Positions 1 through 8,892 of a stretch of DNA of 64,000 nucleotides are shown piece by piece. How positions within the stretch are numbered: position 1 is the first letter of the stretch; the number at the start of each line of letters is the position of its first letter. A program made the position numbers and the translations under genes. Source of the stretch: Westiellopsis prolifica IICB1 (lineage in GTDB: Bacteria; Cyanobacteriota; Cyanobacteriia; Cyanobacteriales; Nostocaceae). Location: assembly GCF_004323185.1 (NCBI RefSeq), contig NZ_NAPS01000002.1, positions 414,052 through 478,051 of the forward strand. Direction: 5' to 3'. The notes under the pieces are model-generated. The model made no database searches and was not told the DNA's origin. It saw only the letters and a program-made list of their open reading frames with translations.

Positions 1-315
1 AAAATCAAAAATATTTCCATTTATTATCAAATAAGTTCATAAATTACATTTAGTTAACTCATTTTTAGGGATTTTCTGCAAAAAAATTCTTTCCTGAGCG
101 AAACTATCAAATAAAAATATCACCAATTATATATAAATAAAACAAATAGAAATATGTAATTTAGCAGATGACTTCTAGTCATTGGTGTATAAAAATATTT
201 GACATATTAAATTAAAATAAAGATTACTTAAACTTTCGACATAAATAATGAGGTGAAAAAATAAACAGGACTAAAGCTTGCTTAACACCTCGTTCAAATC
301 AAAAACCAACAAACT
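1..315. other. AT-rich intergenic region upstream of the glycosyltransferase
   Basis: Very AT-rich sequence with no convincing open reading frame or RNA gene. It must hold the promoter of the glycosyltransferase gene, but I cannot single out one -10/-35 pair among many AT-rich candidates. Confidence 0.5.
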
Positions 316-1590
316 ATGAACTCTAGAACTGAACAACGCATAGCCTTGATTTCAGTCCATGGCGACCCAGCAATTGAAATAGGTAAAGAAGAAGCTGGAG
401 GACAAAATGTTTATGTGCGCCATGTGGGCGAAGCTCTAGCCCAGCTAGGATGGCAAGTAGATATGTTTACCCGTAAAATCAGTCCAGAGCAAGATACTAT
501 TGTTCAACATCATCCAAATTGTCGAACAATACGTTTGGAAGCGGGTGCTGTTGAATTTGTCCCTAGAGACAATTTATTTCCCTATTTACCAGAATTTGTA
601 GATAATTTTCTTGATTTCCAAAGAGAAAATAATCTTAATTATCCATTAATTCACACAAACTACTGGCTTTCTAGCTGGGTAGGAATGCAGTTAAAGAAAA
701 TAAAAGGTAGCAAGCAGGTTCATACATACCACTCATTAGGGGCGGTCAAATATAACACTATAAAGACTATTCCTCTAATCGCCAGTACACGGTTAGCAGT
801 GGAAAAAGAAGTATTGGAAACAGCAGAACGGATTGTGGCGACAAGTCCACAGGAAAAAGAACATATGCGATCGCTCGTTTCCACAAAAGGTAACATCGAT
901 ATTATCCCCTGCGGTACTGATATTGAGCGGTTTGGTTGTTTTGATCACAAAACAGCAAGAGTTCAGTTAGGTCTTAATCCCGAAGACAAAGTAGTTATGT
1001 ATGTGGGGCGTTTTGACTACCGTAAAGGTATAGAAACCTTGGTACGTGCTGTAGGACAGTCTCGATTCCGTGGTGAGAATAATGTTAAGCTAATCATTGG
1101 CGGTGGTAGTCGTCCGGGACAAAGCGATGGTATGGAACGCCAACGAATTGAAGGTATTGTTGCTGAATTAGGAATGAGCGACTTTACCATCTTTACAGGT
1201 CGTCTGAGTCAGGACATCCTACCTACTTATTATGCTGCGGCTGATGTTTGCGTTGTTCCCAGTCACTATGAACCATTTGGATTGGTAGCCATAGAAGCGA
1301 TGGCGTGCTATACACCAGTTGTAGCAAGTGATGTTGGTGGACTTCAGTTTACTGTCGTGTCTGAAGAAACTGGTTTGCTAGCACCACCACAGGATGAAGA
1401 AGCTTTTGCTGTGGCGATTGATCGAATTCTTGCCAATCCCCTATGGCGAGATAAACTAGGTCAAGCTGCGAGAAAGAGAGTTGAAACCAAATTTAGTTGG
1501 AATGGTGTAGCAACTCAACTGAGTGAACTCTACACCCAGTTATTACAACCAAAAGTTCAAGAGCAAGAACCAGTATTACTGAGTTCGTAG
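316..1590 (+). CDS. Sucrose-phosphate-synthase-like GT4 glycosyltransferase
   Basis: A 424-residue GT-B fold retaining glycosyltransferase. The N-terminal acceptor domain carries the EEAGGQNVYVRHVGEAL segment (about residues 25-41), typical of sucrose synthase and sucrose-phosphate synthase enzymes; the C-terminal nucleotide-sugar domain carries HYEPFGLVAIEAMA (about 316-329) with the E-x7-E signature. No sucrose-phosphatase domain is fused, as in the short SPS proteins known from Anabaena. Likely role: making sucrose-6-phosphate from UDP- or ADP-glucose and fructose-6-phosphate in the cytoplasm, for osmotic protection or carbon export to heterocysts. The gene stands alone with a long AT-rich leader. 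A different GT4 acceptor cannot be excluded from sequence alone, so I give no symbol. Confidence 0.8.
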   Translation: MNSRTEQRIALISVHGDPAIEIGKEEAGGQNVYVRHVGEALAQLGWQVDMFTRKISPEQDTIVQHHPNCRTIRLEAGAVEFVPRDNLFPYLPEFVDNFLDFQRENNLNYPLIHTNYWLSSWVGMQLKKIKGSKQVHTYHSLGAVKYNTIKTIPLIASTRLAVEKEVLETAERIVATSPQEKEHMRSLVSTKGNIDIIPCGTDIERFGCFDHKTARVQLGLNPEDKVVMYVGRFDYRKGIETLVRAVGQSRFRGENNVKLIIGGGSRPGQSDGMERQRIEGIVAELGMSDFTIFTGRLSQDILPTYYAAADVCVVPSHYEPFGLVAIEAMACYTPVVASDVGGLQFTVVSEETGLLAPPQDEEAFAVAIDRILANPLWRDKLGQAARKRVETKFSWNGVATQLSELYTQLLQPKVQEQEPVLLSS

Positions 1591-1613
1591 TTTTTCAGTA
1601 ATTCATCATATAC

Positions 1614-1703
1614 AGGACTTACGCAAAAATTGCCAAAAAGGTTAATTTATCTAACGGCCAAGACGCCAACAAGCCAAGAATTCGTAGAGTGTGCGTAAGT
1701 CCT
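1614..1703. repeat. 90-bp MITE-like element with AGGACTTACGCA termini
   Basis: The ends are perfect 12-bp inverted repeats: AGGACTTACGCA at 1614-1625 and TGCGTAAGTCCT at 1692-1703. The same terminus, preceded by a similar TTTTTCAGTAATTC stretch, occurs at 4070-4081 beside the insertion sequence. It encodes nothing, so a non-autonomous element is the simplest reading. Confidence 0.6.
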
Positions 1704-1725
1704 AATATAGCCTTTCTGAACTACA

Positions 1726-1759
1726 AGATCTCCGACTTCTTCTGTGAAGTAGGGGATCT
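1726..1759. repeat. AGATCCCCGACTT-type inverted repeat, copy 1
   Basis: Imperfect hairpin beginning AGATCTCCGACTTC and ending GAAGTAGGGGATCT. Cleaner copies of the same repeat lie at 40669-40702 and 53470-53502, so it is a dispersed intergenic palindrome. It lies between two co-oriented genes and could act as a weak terminator or RNA-processing site, but no T-run follows. Confidence 0.6.
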
Positions 1760-1886
1760 GATTCTCTTAAAAGTCAATTGCCGTTACCATAAAAGATGCA
1801 CGTCGATACGATATCTCTATCTATGTGCATCTCTTGTTTTCAAGAGCTATGTCAACCATTTAAAGTTAATTGAGCGAAAAATTGTT

Positions 1887-3602
1887 GTGCAAACATTTGA
1901 TTTTACCACTCTCAGCGCTGTTTGTAGCGACATCCGCGCTCACTGGTTACCATCGCGCTTGGAACAAGTTTATCAGCGCGATCGCCATACTATTTGTGTT
2001 GCGCTACGTACCCTCAAACAGCGCGGTTGGCTAGAAATTTCTTGGCACCCCCAAGCTGCGCGTCTGCATATCGGTGATCCACCACCGCGATCGCCAGACA
2101 CATTTACTTTTAGTCAACAGCTAGTTCATCAGTTGGGTAATTTAGCCTTAATCGCAGTTGATGCGATCGCACCTTGGGAACGGGTTGTTGATTTACAATT
2201 TGCTCGTCGTCCGGGAGAGGAACCTCTGTATCACCTGTATGTAGAAGTCATGGGTAAATACAGTAATGTGATTCTCACTGATGCGAATAATATTATTATT
2301 ACTGCTGCTCATCAGGTCAACCAACAAAAATCGAGTGTTCGTCCCATCCTCACCGGACAACCTTATGAAACCCCACCTAGTCTGACTAATGCTATACCTA
2401 GTTTGAGCGAATCCCAACAACGTTGGCAAGAACGAGTGAGTTTAATTCCAACAGCGATTAAGCGACAGTTGTTGAAAAACTATCGTGGTGTTTCTCCAGC
2501 TTTAGTACAGTCAATGCTGTTGGCTGCGAATATAGATCCAGAAACAAATACTGACACTCTGACACCCCAAGATTGGCAAAAATTGTTTACACTTTGGCAA
2601 GAATGGTTGCAAAATCTAACAGACGAGAAATTTCAACCAGCTTGGACAACAGAAGGATACACTGTGATTGGTTGGGGTGGAATTGAGCCAGCAACGGATA
2701 TTCAAGAATTACTCAACCGCTACTACACAGATCAACTTAATCAACAAACCTTCTCACAACTGCGTCATCAACTGAGTCAGAAAGTCAGTAATCTTTTAGA
2801 AAAACTGCGGCTAAAAGCACAAACTTTTCAACAACGCTTACAGCAATCGGATCGAGCCGATGAGTATCGTACCAAAGCTGATTTGTTAATGGCGTACCTG
2901 CAAAACTGGGAACCAGGAATGAAAGAAATTACCCTTCCTGATTTTGAAACTAGTGAGCCAGTACAAATTGGACTCGAACCAGATAAAAATGCTGTACAAA
3001 ACGCCCAAAATCTGTATAAACAACACCAAAAACTCAAACGCGCTCGTGCTGCTGTCGAACCATTACTAGCAGAAGTCAACGCCGAAATCGAGTATTTAGA
3101 ACAAGTCGAAGCTGCGATCGCTCAAATAGACAATTACACAACAGCGGCAGATTTGCAAGCCCTAGAAGAAATCCGCGAAGAATTAATTCAACAGCAATAT
3201 TTAGAAGAGCAAGAATACCGTAGTCGTAGTAGTAACGAAACCCCTGATAACTTTTATCATTACCGCACCCCTAACGGTTTTGAAGTCTTAATCGGTCGTA
3301 ATAATCGACAAAATGACCAATTAACCTTCCGTATCGCTGGCGATTATGATCTGTGGTTCCACACTCAAGAAATTCCAGGTAGTCATGTACTATTACGACT
3401 AGAACCCGGTGCTGTTCCAGACGAAGCAGATTTACAATTCACTGCTAATCTGAGCGCTTACTACAGTCGCGCTCGTCAAAGCGACCAAGTACCAGTAGTT
3501 TACACTCAACCAAAACACGTCTATAAACCCAAGGGAGCTAAACCGGGAATTGCTATTTACAAGCAAGAACGTATTATTTGGGGACAACCGCAGTTACTGT
3601 AG
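1887..3602 (+). CDS. rqcH: RqcH/NFACT family protein (Rqc2 homologue)
   Basis: NFACT-family protein of 571 residues when started at the GTG at 1887. An upstream frame stays open to 1689, but it runs through the AGATCCCCGACTT repeat and has no family resemblance, so the GTG giving MQTFDFTTLSAVCSDIRAHW is preferred. The N-terminal NFACT-N domain has the LEQVYQRDRHTICVALRTL and YVEVMGKYSNVILT motifs; a coiled-coil middle follows; the C-terminal NFACT-R domain has DLWFHTQEIPGSHVLLR (about residues 487-503). In bacteria this family binds stalled 50S subunits with peptidyl-tRNA and adds C-terminal alanine tails for degradation. Older annotation calls it a fibronectin-binding protein. A perfect hairpin follows the stop codon. 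Confidence 0.85.
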   Translation: MQTFDFTTLSAVCSDIRAHWLPSRLEQVYQRDRHTICVALRTLKQRGWLEISWHPQAARLHIGDPPPRSPDTFTFSQQLVHQLGNLALIAVDAIAPWERVVDLQFARRPGEEPLYHLYVEVMGKYSNVILTDANNIIITAAHQVNQQKSSVRPILTGQPYETPPSLTNAIPSLSESQQRWQERVSLIPTAIKRQLLKNYRGVSPALVQSMLLAANIDPETNTDTLTPQDWQKLFTLWQEWLQNLTDEKFQPAWTTEGYTVIGWGGIEPATDIQELLNRYYTDQLNQQTFSQLRHQLSQKVSNLLEKLRLKAQTFQQRLQQSDRADEYRTKADLLMAYLQNWEPGMKEITLPDFETSEPVQIGLEPDKNAVQNAQNLYKQHQKLKRARAAVEPLLAEVNAEIEYLEQVEAAIAQIDNYTTAADLQALEEIREELIQQQYLEEQEYRSRSSNETPDNFYHYRTPNGFEVLIGRNNRQNDQLTFRIAGDYDLWFHTQEIPGSHVLLRLEPGAVPDEADLQFTANLSAYYSRARQSDQVPVVYTQPKHVYKPKGAKPGIAIYKQERIIWGQPQLL

Positions 3603-3622
3603 AGACGCGATATATCGCGTCT
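3603..3622 (+). terminator. Perfect 20-bp palindrome after rqcH
   Basis: AGACGCGATATATCGCGTCT begins at the base after the TAG stop codon. No long T-run follows, so termination is not assured. It belongs to the dispersed GAGACGCGAT..ATCGCGTCT family; about 60 bp including this hairpin recur in reverse orientation at about 14515-14585. Confidence 0.45.
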
Positions 3623-3906
3623 GGTACAAAATTTATGTGTATCGTGATTAACGTGAAATGGTATTAGCTATTAGCCAATCTATTGAACCTATATTTTCCA
3701 GATCCACAAAATAATCAATCAGAAATCAACTTAACAAATCTTATTCTGGCATGATGCGACAGAATCCTTTTCTCAAATCCCGTTTTCTGTTGAAAGTGTT
3801 TCTTCAGAGTTAAATTATTCTTAAAGATAGAAGCTAAATTTTTTGGTCTATTTCTTTTTTTGATAAAAATTAACTAAAAATCTGTGTTGGCTGCTACAAT
3901 CTTGTT

Positions 3907-4023
3907 AAGAAAGATTGCTCGTTGCGTTTTAGAAACGCAATGTTTGGATTTCACTCTACATGAGAAGAGAACATAAAGGATAGCCTTGTTTATAGACCAG
4001 TCTGTTACGGCTGGTCTTTTTTT
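3907..4023 (+). ncRNA. Candidate small RNA with own promoter and terminator
   Basis: An orphan transcription unit is suggested by an extended -10 box, TGCTACAAT (3892-3900), with a weak TTAACT -35 region about 19 bp upstream. It is followed by an 8-bp hairpin TTGCGTTT/AAACGCAA (3922-3940), an unpaired linker of about 50 nt, and a Rho-independent terminator. No reading frame of note is present. The predicted transcript is about 117 nt. I do not recognise it as Yfr1, Yfr2, 6S or tmRNA. The alternative is a truncated leader of a gene lost when the downstream insertion sequence arrived. Confidence 0.45.
3994..4023 (+). terminator. Rho-independent terminator of the candidate small RNA
   Basis: A 7-bp stem AGACCAG (3994-4000) / CTGGTCT (4011-4017) with a 10-nt loop, running directly into a run of T. 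This is a textbook intrinsic terminator, and no coding sequence on the same strand ends nearby. Confidence 0.8.
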
Positions 4024-4199
4024 ATATCAACAAGTAAAAATTTTTCAGTAATTCCTACATTATATTTATAGGACTTACGCACACACCTGGAGTTTAGACT
4101 AAATTAGGTAACCTCAAAAAAAAAATAGAGGGTGTGATTGAACACAGTCCCCCTATTAGCAGAAGCTGAGAGAAGAACCACCTACTCTCACCTGCCAAT

Positions 4200-5634
4200 A
4201 TGAAACGTGCCAAATTAGAAGAATTTCGTCAAGCGGCGTACAAGCATTTAGGTAGAGCGCATGATGTGACTTTTGAACTGATGGATGCAATATTACTGAC
4301 TCGGAACGCCTACAGTTTGGCAGATTTATCGCTATCACCAGTATTTAGACGTAAGTGGCCAAGCATCTATGAAGCATTACAAGATAGCAGACCACAGCGA
4401 CAGAAATTGATGCAGTTATACATCAAACAAATACCAACCCAGGGTAGTCCGTTGTTAGCAGGCGACCACACTGCTTGGTCACGCCCAGATGCGGTAACTC
4501 TACAGGAGAGGACAATTGAACACAGCAGTGTGACAATAGCAGGCAACAAACCAATTACCATAGGTCAGGGATATAGGCACTTACTCGTAATAAAAGCAAG
4601 CGCCGTATTAAATATATTTTGGCATCCGCCCAAAGTAGAGCGCGCTTTCGCCTAAGAGGCGAAAGCGACGGCTGGGCATTTTATTATTTGGAGATCCCAT
4701 AGCACCATTGCTTGGATACCAGAAACTGAAGGCAGTTGGGCATTACCCTTGAGACATGAGCGAATTACCAGTTGGGAAAACCCGATACAGAAGGCAACAT
4801 GGCAATTACAACAAGTGTGTGAGAATTTACCAACTAGACCAATTTCTGTTTGGGATAGTGAGTACGGGTGCGCCCCTTTCGTTTTGAAAACAGCCAACAT
4901 CAAAGCAGATATTCTTGTCCGTTTGCGTTCAAACCTGTGTTTATGGGGCGCACCACCACCATATTCTGGCAAGGGACGACCAAGGAAACATGGTGACAAA
5001 TTCAAACTAAATGAACCGGATTCATGGGGCGAAGTTACTCAAAGTATAGAAGTTGGCGATGCAAAACTAGGTCGAGTCAAAGTGAGCTTATGGTCAAATT
5101 TACACTTTCGCAAAGCTGCTAGACGTCCCATGTCCCTCATCAGGGTTGAACGCTTAGATGAGCAAGGAAATTCACGGGTATCAAAACCTTTATGGTTGGC
5201 TTGGGTAGGAGAACAAATGCCTCCACTATCTGAAGTTTGGCAACTCTATTTGCGTCGCTTTAGTGTTGACCATTGGTATCGTTTTTTGAAGCAACGTTTA
5301 CACTGGACACTGCCGAAATTCAGTACTCCTCAGCAATGTGAGCGTTGGAGTGACCTGATGCCTAGGCGTGACTTGGGAATTGTGGCTGGCGCGTGATATC
5401 GTTGCCGATAACCCTTTACCTTGGCAAAAGTCATTAGACAAAATGACCCCTGGAAGAGTTGCCCAAGCGATGGGGAGCATTTTTGCAGTGATTGGTACTC
5501 CTGCCCGCTCACCTAAACCTCGTGGAAAGTCTCCAGGCTGGAAACCAGGAAAACCACGACAACGTAGAATTCGCTATCCGATAGTCAAAAAAACTACAAA
5601 TAAGCCCCGCAAAGAGCAACCAAAATCTGCTTAG
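4200..5634 (+). pseudogene. Transposase pseudogene, DDE type
   Basis: Three open pieces form one transposase: 4200-4655, 4749-5396 and about 5368-5634. Pieces one and two share a frame but are separated by a 126-bp insert that brings a stop codon; the protein resumes at STIAWIPETEGSWALPLRHER. Pieces two and three are joined by a small frameshift near 5360-5368, after CERWSDLMP; the third frame continues with TWELWLARDIVADNPLPWQ. The GDHTAWSRPDA segment (about residues 85-95) looks like the first DDE region and the RRFSVDHWYRFLKQRLHW region the last. The C-terminus is basic. Two independent lesions make activity unlikely. Confidence 0.75.
4577..4702. repeat. 126-bp palindromic repeat inside the transposase gene
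   Basis: The stretch interrupts the codons for GQGY|STIAWIPE. Its outer bases allow a 4-bp ATAG duplication (4573-4576 and 4699-4702). The core is a hairpin around GCGCTTTCGCC (4642-4652) and GGCGAAAGCG. The length is a multiple of three, but it introduces an in-frame TAA (4653-4655). The boundaries are inferred by rejoining the transposase frame. Confidence 0.6.
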
Positions 5635-5737
5635 GATTGTAGATTTTCATGTCTGAAGTCTGTTTGTTTTCAACTCAGCTTTGCTGGGTCGTTTCTTGTT
5701 GCTTAGTCTAAACTCCAGACACACACAATTATCATTT

Positions 5738-5797
5738 TTCGTTTGTAGTGAGGACTTTAGTCCTCAGAATAAGGACTAAAGTCCTCACTACAAACTT
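5738..5797. repeat. GTTTGTAGTGAGGACTTTAG palindrome, copy 1
   Basis: Near-perfect inverted repeat: the left arm begins GTTTGTAGTGAGGACTTTAG and the right arm is its complement ending CACTACAAAC, with a short AT-rich loop. Related copies: about 13571-13632 (decayed), 43168-43222, and a shorter variant at 51093-51118 between hupS and hupL. It lies at the 3' end of the porin gene and may act as a terminator on both strands. Confidence 0.7.
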
Positions 5798-7400
5798 AGA
5801 AACTAAAGGTAGTTCTCAGTGCGCCAATGATAACGTTATCATTGTCACTGTTATGATCTGGTGCAGTTAGCCAAATCACACCGGGGGTAATGGTGATGTT
5901 CTCGCTTAACTGATACTGGTAAAAAGCTTCGACGTGATATGAGGTATCTTCGTCCTCATCGATTTCATTGATGCTGGAATTAGTAACTTTCGGCTCCATA
6001 CCAACAATGATACCCGCTACGCTACCTTTACTACCGAGGTCGGGAAATCCTAGAGTTACTGCCCAGTTCCAGATATCCAGTTTACCACGGTCAATTGTTC
6101 CTCCTTCTGTAGATAGGTTCTGAGCATTGGTGTAACCAACCCAACCACCCAAAATAAAATTATCGTTGAGTTGATAAGTTGCTTCTAGACCATAGGAATT
6201 GCTGGAGAAAGGTACATCTACATTAAAATTGGAGTTAAAGAAGGATATTGGATTTGCTCGATTGCTACCAGCACCCAATTCTTGATTGTAAGCATTGATG
6301 TAGGTTAAGCCAACGGTTAAGCGATCGCTCGGTTGAAAGGTTAGCTGTGCTAGTGCGCCGTAAGGACCATTAAACAAACCGTTACTACCGGATGGATCAT
6401 TGGGTGAACTCGCCAAATACCCTAAACTGAGCGCTAATGTATCGCCAAAGTTTTGCGTGACACCCAAACCCGCACCATCCATTTGGTAATAAATTGGGTT
6501 GCGTGTACCAAAGGTTGATAACGCACCAAACGCACCGTCTCCATCAAACTGGTTGATTGTATTTGTAATGTCGTCTGCTGCACCTGCGTTAGCGATCGCA
6601 ATTACTTCAGTACTATCACCAAGAGAGAATCTATACCATAATGCATCTATGAAAGCATCAGTCGTGCCATCTTCACCAGCAAAGAACAGACTACCTTCTG
6701 GTGTGCCAATATCTGGATTGAGGATATTATTAGCTTGAATCCTGGTAAACAGAGTATCTTTCCCTGTGAAGCTGGTGTTTAATTCTATACGCGCTCTTAC
6801 CCCAAGGGTTGTATTGTTTCCTTTAGCATCCACACCATTGACATCATCTCCTCCCAGAACATCGGTAATCGCCATTACCACTTGTCCAGTTAATTTGGTT
6901 GTGGTAGAAAATTGATTGGCTACCAATTCTGCGGTATGTGCTTCTAATGTATCCACACGACCCCGCAGAGTTGCCAACTCTGCTGAAAATTCTTCTTGCA
7001 GTCTTTGGAGTGCGGCTAAATCTTCTTTTGTCACCAACTCTGATGTAGCGGTAGCGATGATTTCGTTGACCCTATCCAAACATGCATTCAAACCTGCGGC
7101 GAACTCATAGCGCGTCATCGGCCGATTACCGCGATAAGTACCATTTGGATATCCAGCGATACAACCATAGCGTTCTACCAGTGATTGTAAAGCTTGAAAA
7201 GCCCAATCTGTGGGTTGCACATCTGACAATTGAGAAACCGAAGTTACTTGACCAGCGCTTTGGTTTGGAGTGACTACCAATTGCGGTTGAGTATTTTCTG
7301 AAGTTTTTATTGTTTCTTCTGCGAATGCAGTAGCATCAACCAGTAAGATAGCGCCGAGAATTGCTGGACTTACCAACAGAGATTTCCAAAATTTTTGCAT
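5796..7400 (-). CDS. SLH-domain OprB-type outer-membrane porin
   Basis: 534 residues. An N-terminal signal peptide (residues 1-28, ending AFAEE) is followed by an SLH domain (about 50-115: DVQPTDWAFQALQSLVERYGCIAGYPNGTYRGNRPMTRYEFAAGLNA), a coiled-coil (about 116-160), and a beta-barrel of the OprB/iron-uptake-porin type ending in Phe (TTFSF). These are the main porins of cyanobacterial outer membranes, with the SLH domain tethering the barrel to peptidoglycan-linked polymer. It lies back-to-back with znuA across 434 bp, which suggests but does not show a role in metal passage. Selectivity for carbohydrate, iron or other ions cannot be read from sequence. Confidence 0.85.
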   Translation of the reverse strand: MQKFWKSLLVSPAILGAILLVDATAFAEETIKTSENTQPQLVVTPNQSAGQVTSVSQLSDVQPTDWAFQALQSLVERYGCIAGYPNGTYRGNRPMTRYEFAAGLNACLDRVNEIIATATSELVTKEDLAALQRLQEEFSAELATLRGRVDTLEAHTAELVANQFSTTTKLTGQVVMAITDVLGGDDVNGVDAKGNNTTLGVRARIELNTSFTGKDTLFTRIQANNILNPDIGTPEGSLFFAGEDGTTDAFIDALWYRFSLGDSTEVIAIANAGAADDITNTINQFDGDGAFGALSTFGTRNPIYYQMDGAGLGVTQNFGDTLALSLGYLASSPNDPSGSNGLFNGPYGALAQLTFQPSDRLTVGLTYINAYNQELGAGSNRANPISFFNSNFNVDVPFSSNSYGLEATYQLNDNFILGGWVGYTNAQNLSTEGGTIDRGKLDIWNWAVTLGFPDLGSKGSVAGIIVGMEPKVTNSSINEIDEDEDTSYHVEAFYQYQLSENITITPGVIWLTAPDHNSDNDNVIIGALRTTFSF

Positions 7401-7788
7401 TTTTCCTCACACTAATTAAAAAAAGCCATAGTGACAACCACTAGCTCCCTAGCCTGAATCGTCACCAGCCTAAAGTGCTAACCACAAATTGAAGTATATT
7501 TTTGATAGATTACCACTATGCTTGTTGAAAGCAGCTTTATTAAAAATAATTCTCAAATAATCTACCAGTTATTAGGAATTTTTTTAATACAACATTTGTC
7601 AACCGCCCCACCCACAAGGGGATGGGTTTTACGCGCGATCAATAAAATACAGTTCACACAAACATAATTTTGGGGTTGTACCAGACGTGCGATGGCACGT
7701 TTCTACAGAATTTAAATGTCAATTGATTTATTTTATCCGAACCATATTCTTATAGTGTGTCGTTTTGCGTTAGTTCTCAAATATTTAA
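7401..7788. other. Divergent intergenic region between porin gene and znuA
   Basis: Shared upstream region of two divergent genes. It holds short palindromes (CCCCACCCACAAGGGGATGGG-like near 7605-7628 and ACGTGCGATGGCACGT at 7686-7701, the latter related to a copy at 54766-54786) and AT-rich stretches able to serve as promoters. No gene is seen. Confidence 0.5.
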
Positions 7789-7803
7789 TGAGAATGATAC
7801 TTA
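7789..7803 (+). promoter_or_regulatory. Zur-like box upstream of znuA
   Basis: TGAGAATGATACTTA matches 10 of the 14 defined positions of the Anabaena Zur consensus TGATAATNATTATCA. It lies about 30 bp before the first possible start of znuA, a place suited to repression of a zinc-uptake gene. The match is imperfect; Fur could also recognise such a site. Confidence 0.45.
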
Positions 7804-7834
7804 TTTTAGTCTAGAAGAGGTAGAATAAGTCTCA

Positions 7835-8890
7835 TTGTCAAGTTCAAATCCCTGGGGAGTTAGCAGGACTGTGACTCAGATTCCTAGAGAAAGTAAAAAA
7901 AATAAACCCAAGAATAGTATTATCTCTTTAATTACTTTGGTAATATTGATTGCTGGAACTGGTTGTACTCAAACAAATACAACAGGCTCAGTCAATACGG
8001 AACAATCACCTCAAGCGCAGGAAGCAGCATCCACACCTGCACAAAAATCAGGAAAAATTAAAGTAGTGGCAACGTTTTTACCGATATATTGGTTTACGAA
8101 AGCGGTAGCAGGGGATACAGCAGATGTGACAATTTTAGTACCTCCAGGAACAGAAGTACATGAGTATCAAGCAACACCAGAAAATGTGAAAGCGATCGCC
8201 ACAGCGAATATATTAGTTAAAAATGGCTTAGGTTTAGAAGAATTTTTAGAAGCAACAGTTAAAAATGCTCAAAATCCGAAGTTAACACAAATAGATGCCA
8301 GTAAAAGCATTCAACCTATAGAAAAAATATCACCCGTTGTAGAAACAGGAAATCATGAAGAAGAACACGACCATGAACATGCTGGAGGGAATCCACACAT
8401 CTGGTTAGATCCTGTTTTAGCAAAACAGCAAGTTATTAATATTCGAGATGGTTTGATAGCAGCTGATCCTGCTAATAAAAATACATACCAAACAAATGCA
8501 GCAGCTTATATAAAACAATTAGATTCTTTAAATAATCAATATCAGCAGACTTTACAAAAAAATCCTAACTGCACATTTGTCACGTTCCACGATGCTTATC
8601 CATATTTAGCTAAACGGTACAATCTCAAGCAAGTTGCAGTCGTAGAAATTCCCGAAGACCAACTGACACCAACAGATGTACAAAAAGCAGTCAACGCGGT
8701 GAAAAAGTACAAAGTCAAGGCTTTATTTGGTGAACCAGGAATAGATAACAAATTATTGACAAGTCTTTCTAAAGACCTGAATTTAACTTTACGTGAACTA
8801 GATTCATTGGAAACAGGCCCAACAGATCCACAACATTATTTTCAGGCAATGCAAAATAATTTGCAAACTTTAGAAACAGCTTGTAAATAA
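7835..8890 (+). CDS. znuA: Zinc ABC transporter substrate-binding lipoprotein ZnuA
   Basis: Cluster A-I metal-binding protein. After a hydrophobic segment there is a lipobox (LIAGTGC), so the mature protein is probably lipid-anchored in the periplasm. Fold motifs are VVATFLPIYWFTKAVAGD, VPPGTEVHEYQATPENVKAI (metal ligand His), a His/Glu-rich loop HEEEHDHEHAGGNPHIWLDP (about residues 171-190) and VTFHDAYPYLAKRYNL. The charged His loop is typical of zinc rather than manganese binders. The start is a TTG at 7835 with poor ribosome-binding context; a GTG at 7871 would keep the signal peptide and is an alternative. ZnuC and ZnuB follow downstream. Confidence 0.9.
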   Translation: MSSSNPWGVSRTVTQIPRESKKNKPKNSIISLITLVILIAGTGCTQTNTTGSVNTEQSPQAQEAASTPAQKSGKIKVVATFLPIYWFTKAVAGDTADVTILVPPGTEVHEYQATPENVKAIATANILVKNGLGLEEFLEATVKNAQNPKLTQIDASKSIQPIEKISPVVETGNHEEEHDHEHAGGNPHIWLDPVLAKQQVINIRDGLIAADPANKNTYQTNAAAYIKQLDSLNNQYQQTLQKNPNCTFVTFHDAYPYLAKRYNLKQVAVVEIPEDQLTPTDVQKAVNAVKKYKVKALFGEPGIDNKLLTSLSKDLNLTLRELDSLETGPTDPQHYFQAMQNNLQTLETACK

Positions 8891-8892
8891 AT

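Larger units (their letters stand above)
4087..5718 (+). mobile_element. Decayed insertion sequence with 16-bp inverted repeats
   Basis: The ends are perfect 16-bp inverted repeats, CTGGAGTTTAGACTAA (4087-4102) and TTAGTCTAAACTCCAG (5703-5718), flanked on both sides by ACACAC, a possible target duplication (the repeat is low-complexity, so this is not certain). The 1632-bp element carries one broken transposase gene. It landed just inside the AGGACTTACGCA terminus (4070-4081) of a MITE-like repeat. Confidence 0.8.

Noticed and set aside
1689-1886. 66-residue N-terminal extension of RqcH
   Set aside because: It is read through a dispersed palindrome and has no family resemblance; the GTG at 1887 gives the expected N-terminus.
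4087-5718. Programmed frameshifting to explain the split transposase
   Set aside because: The first break is a 126-bp insertion with a stop codon and the second lacks a slippery run; both look like lesions.
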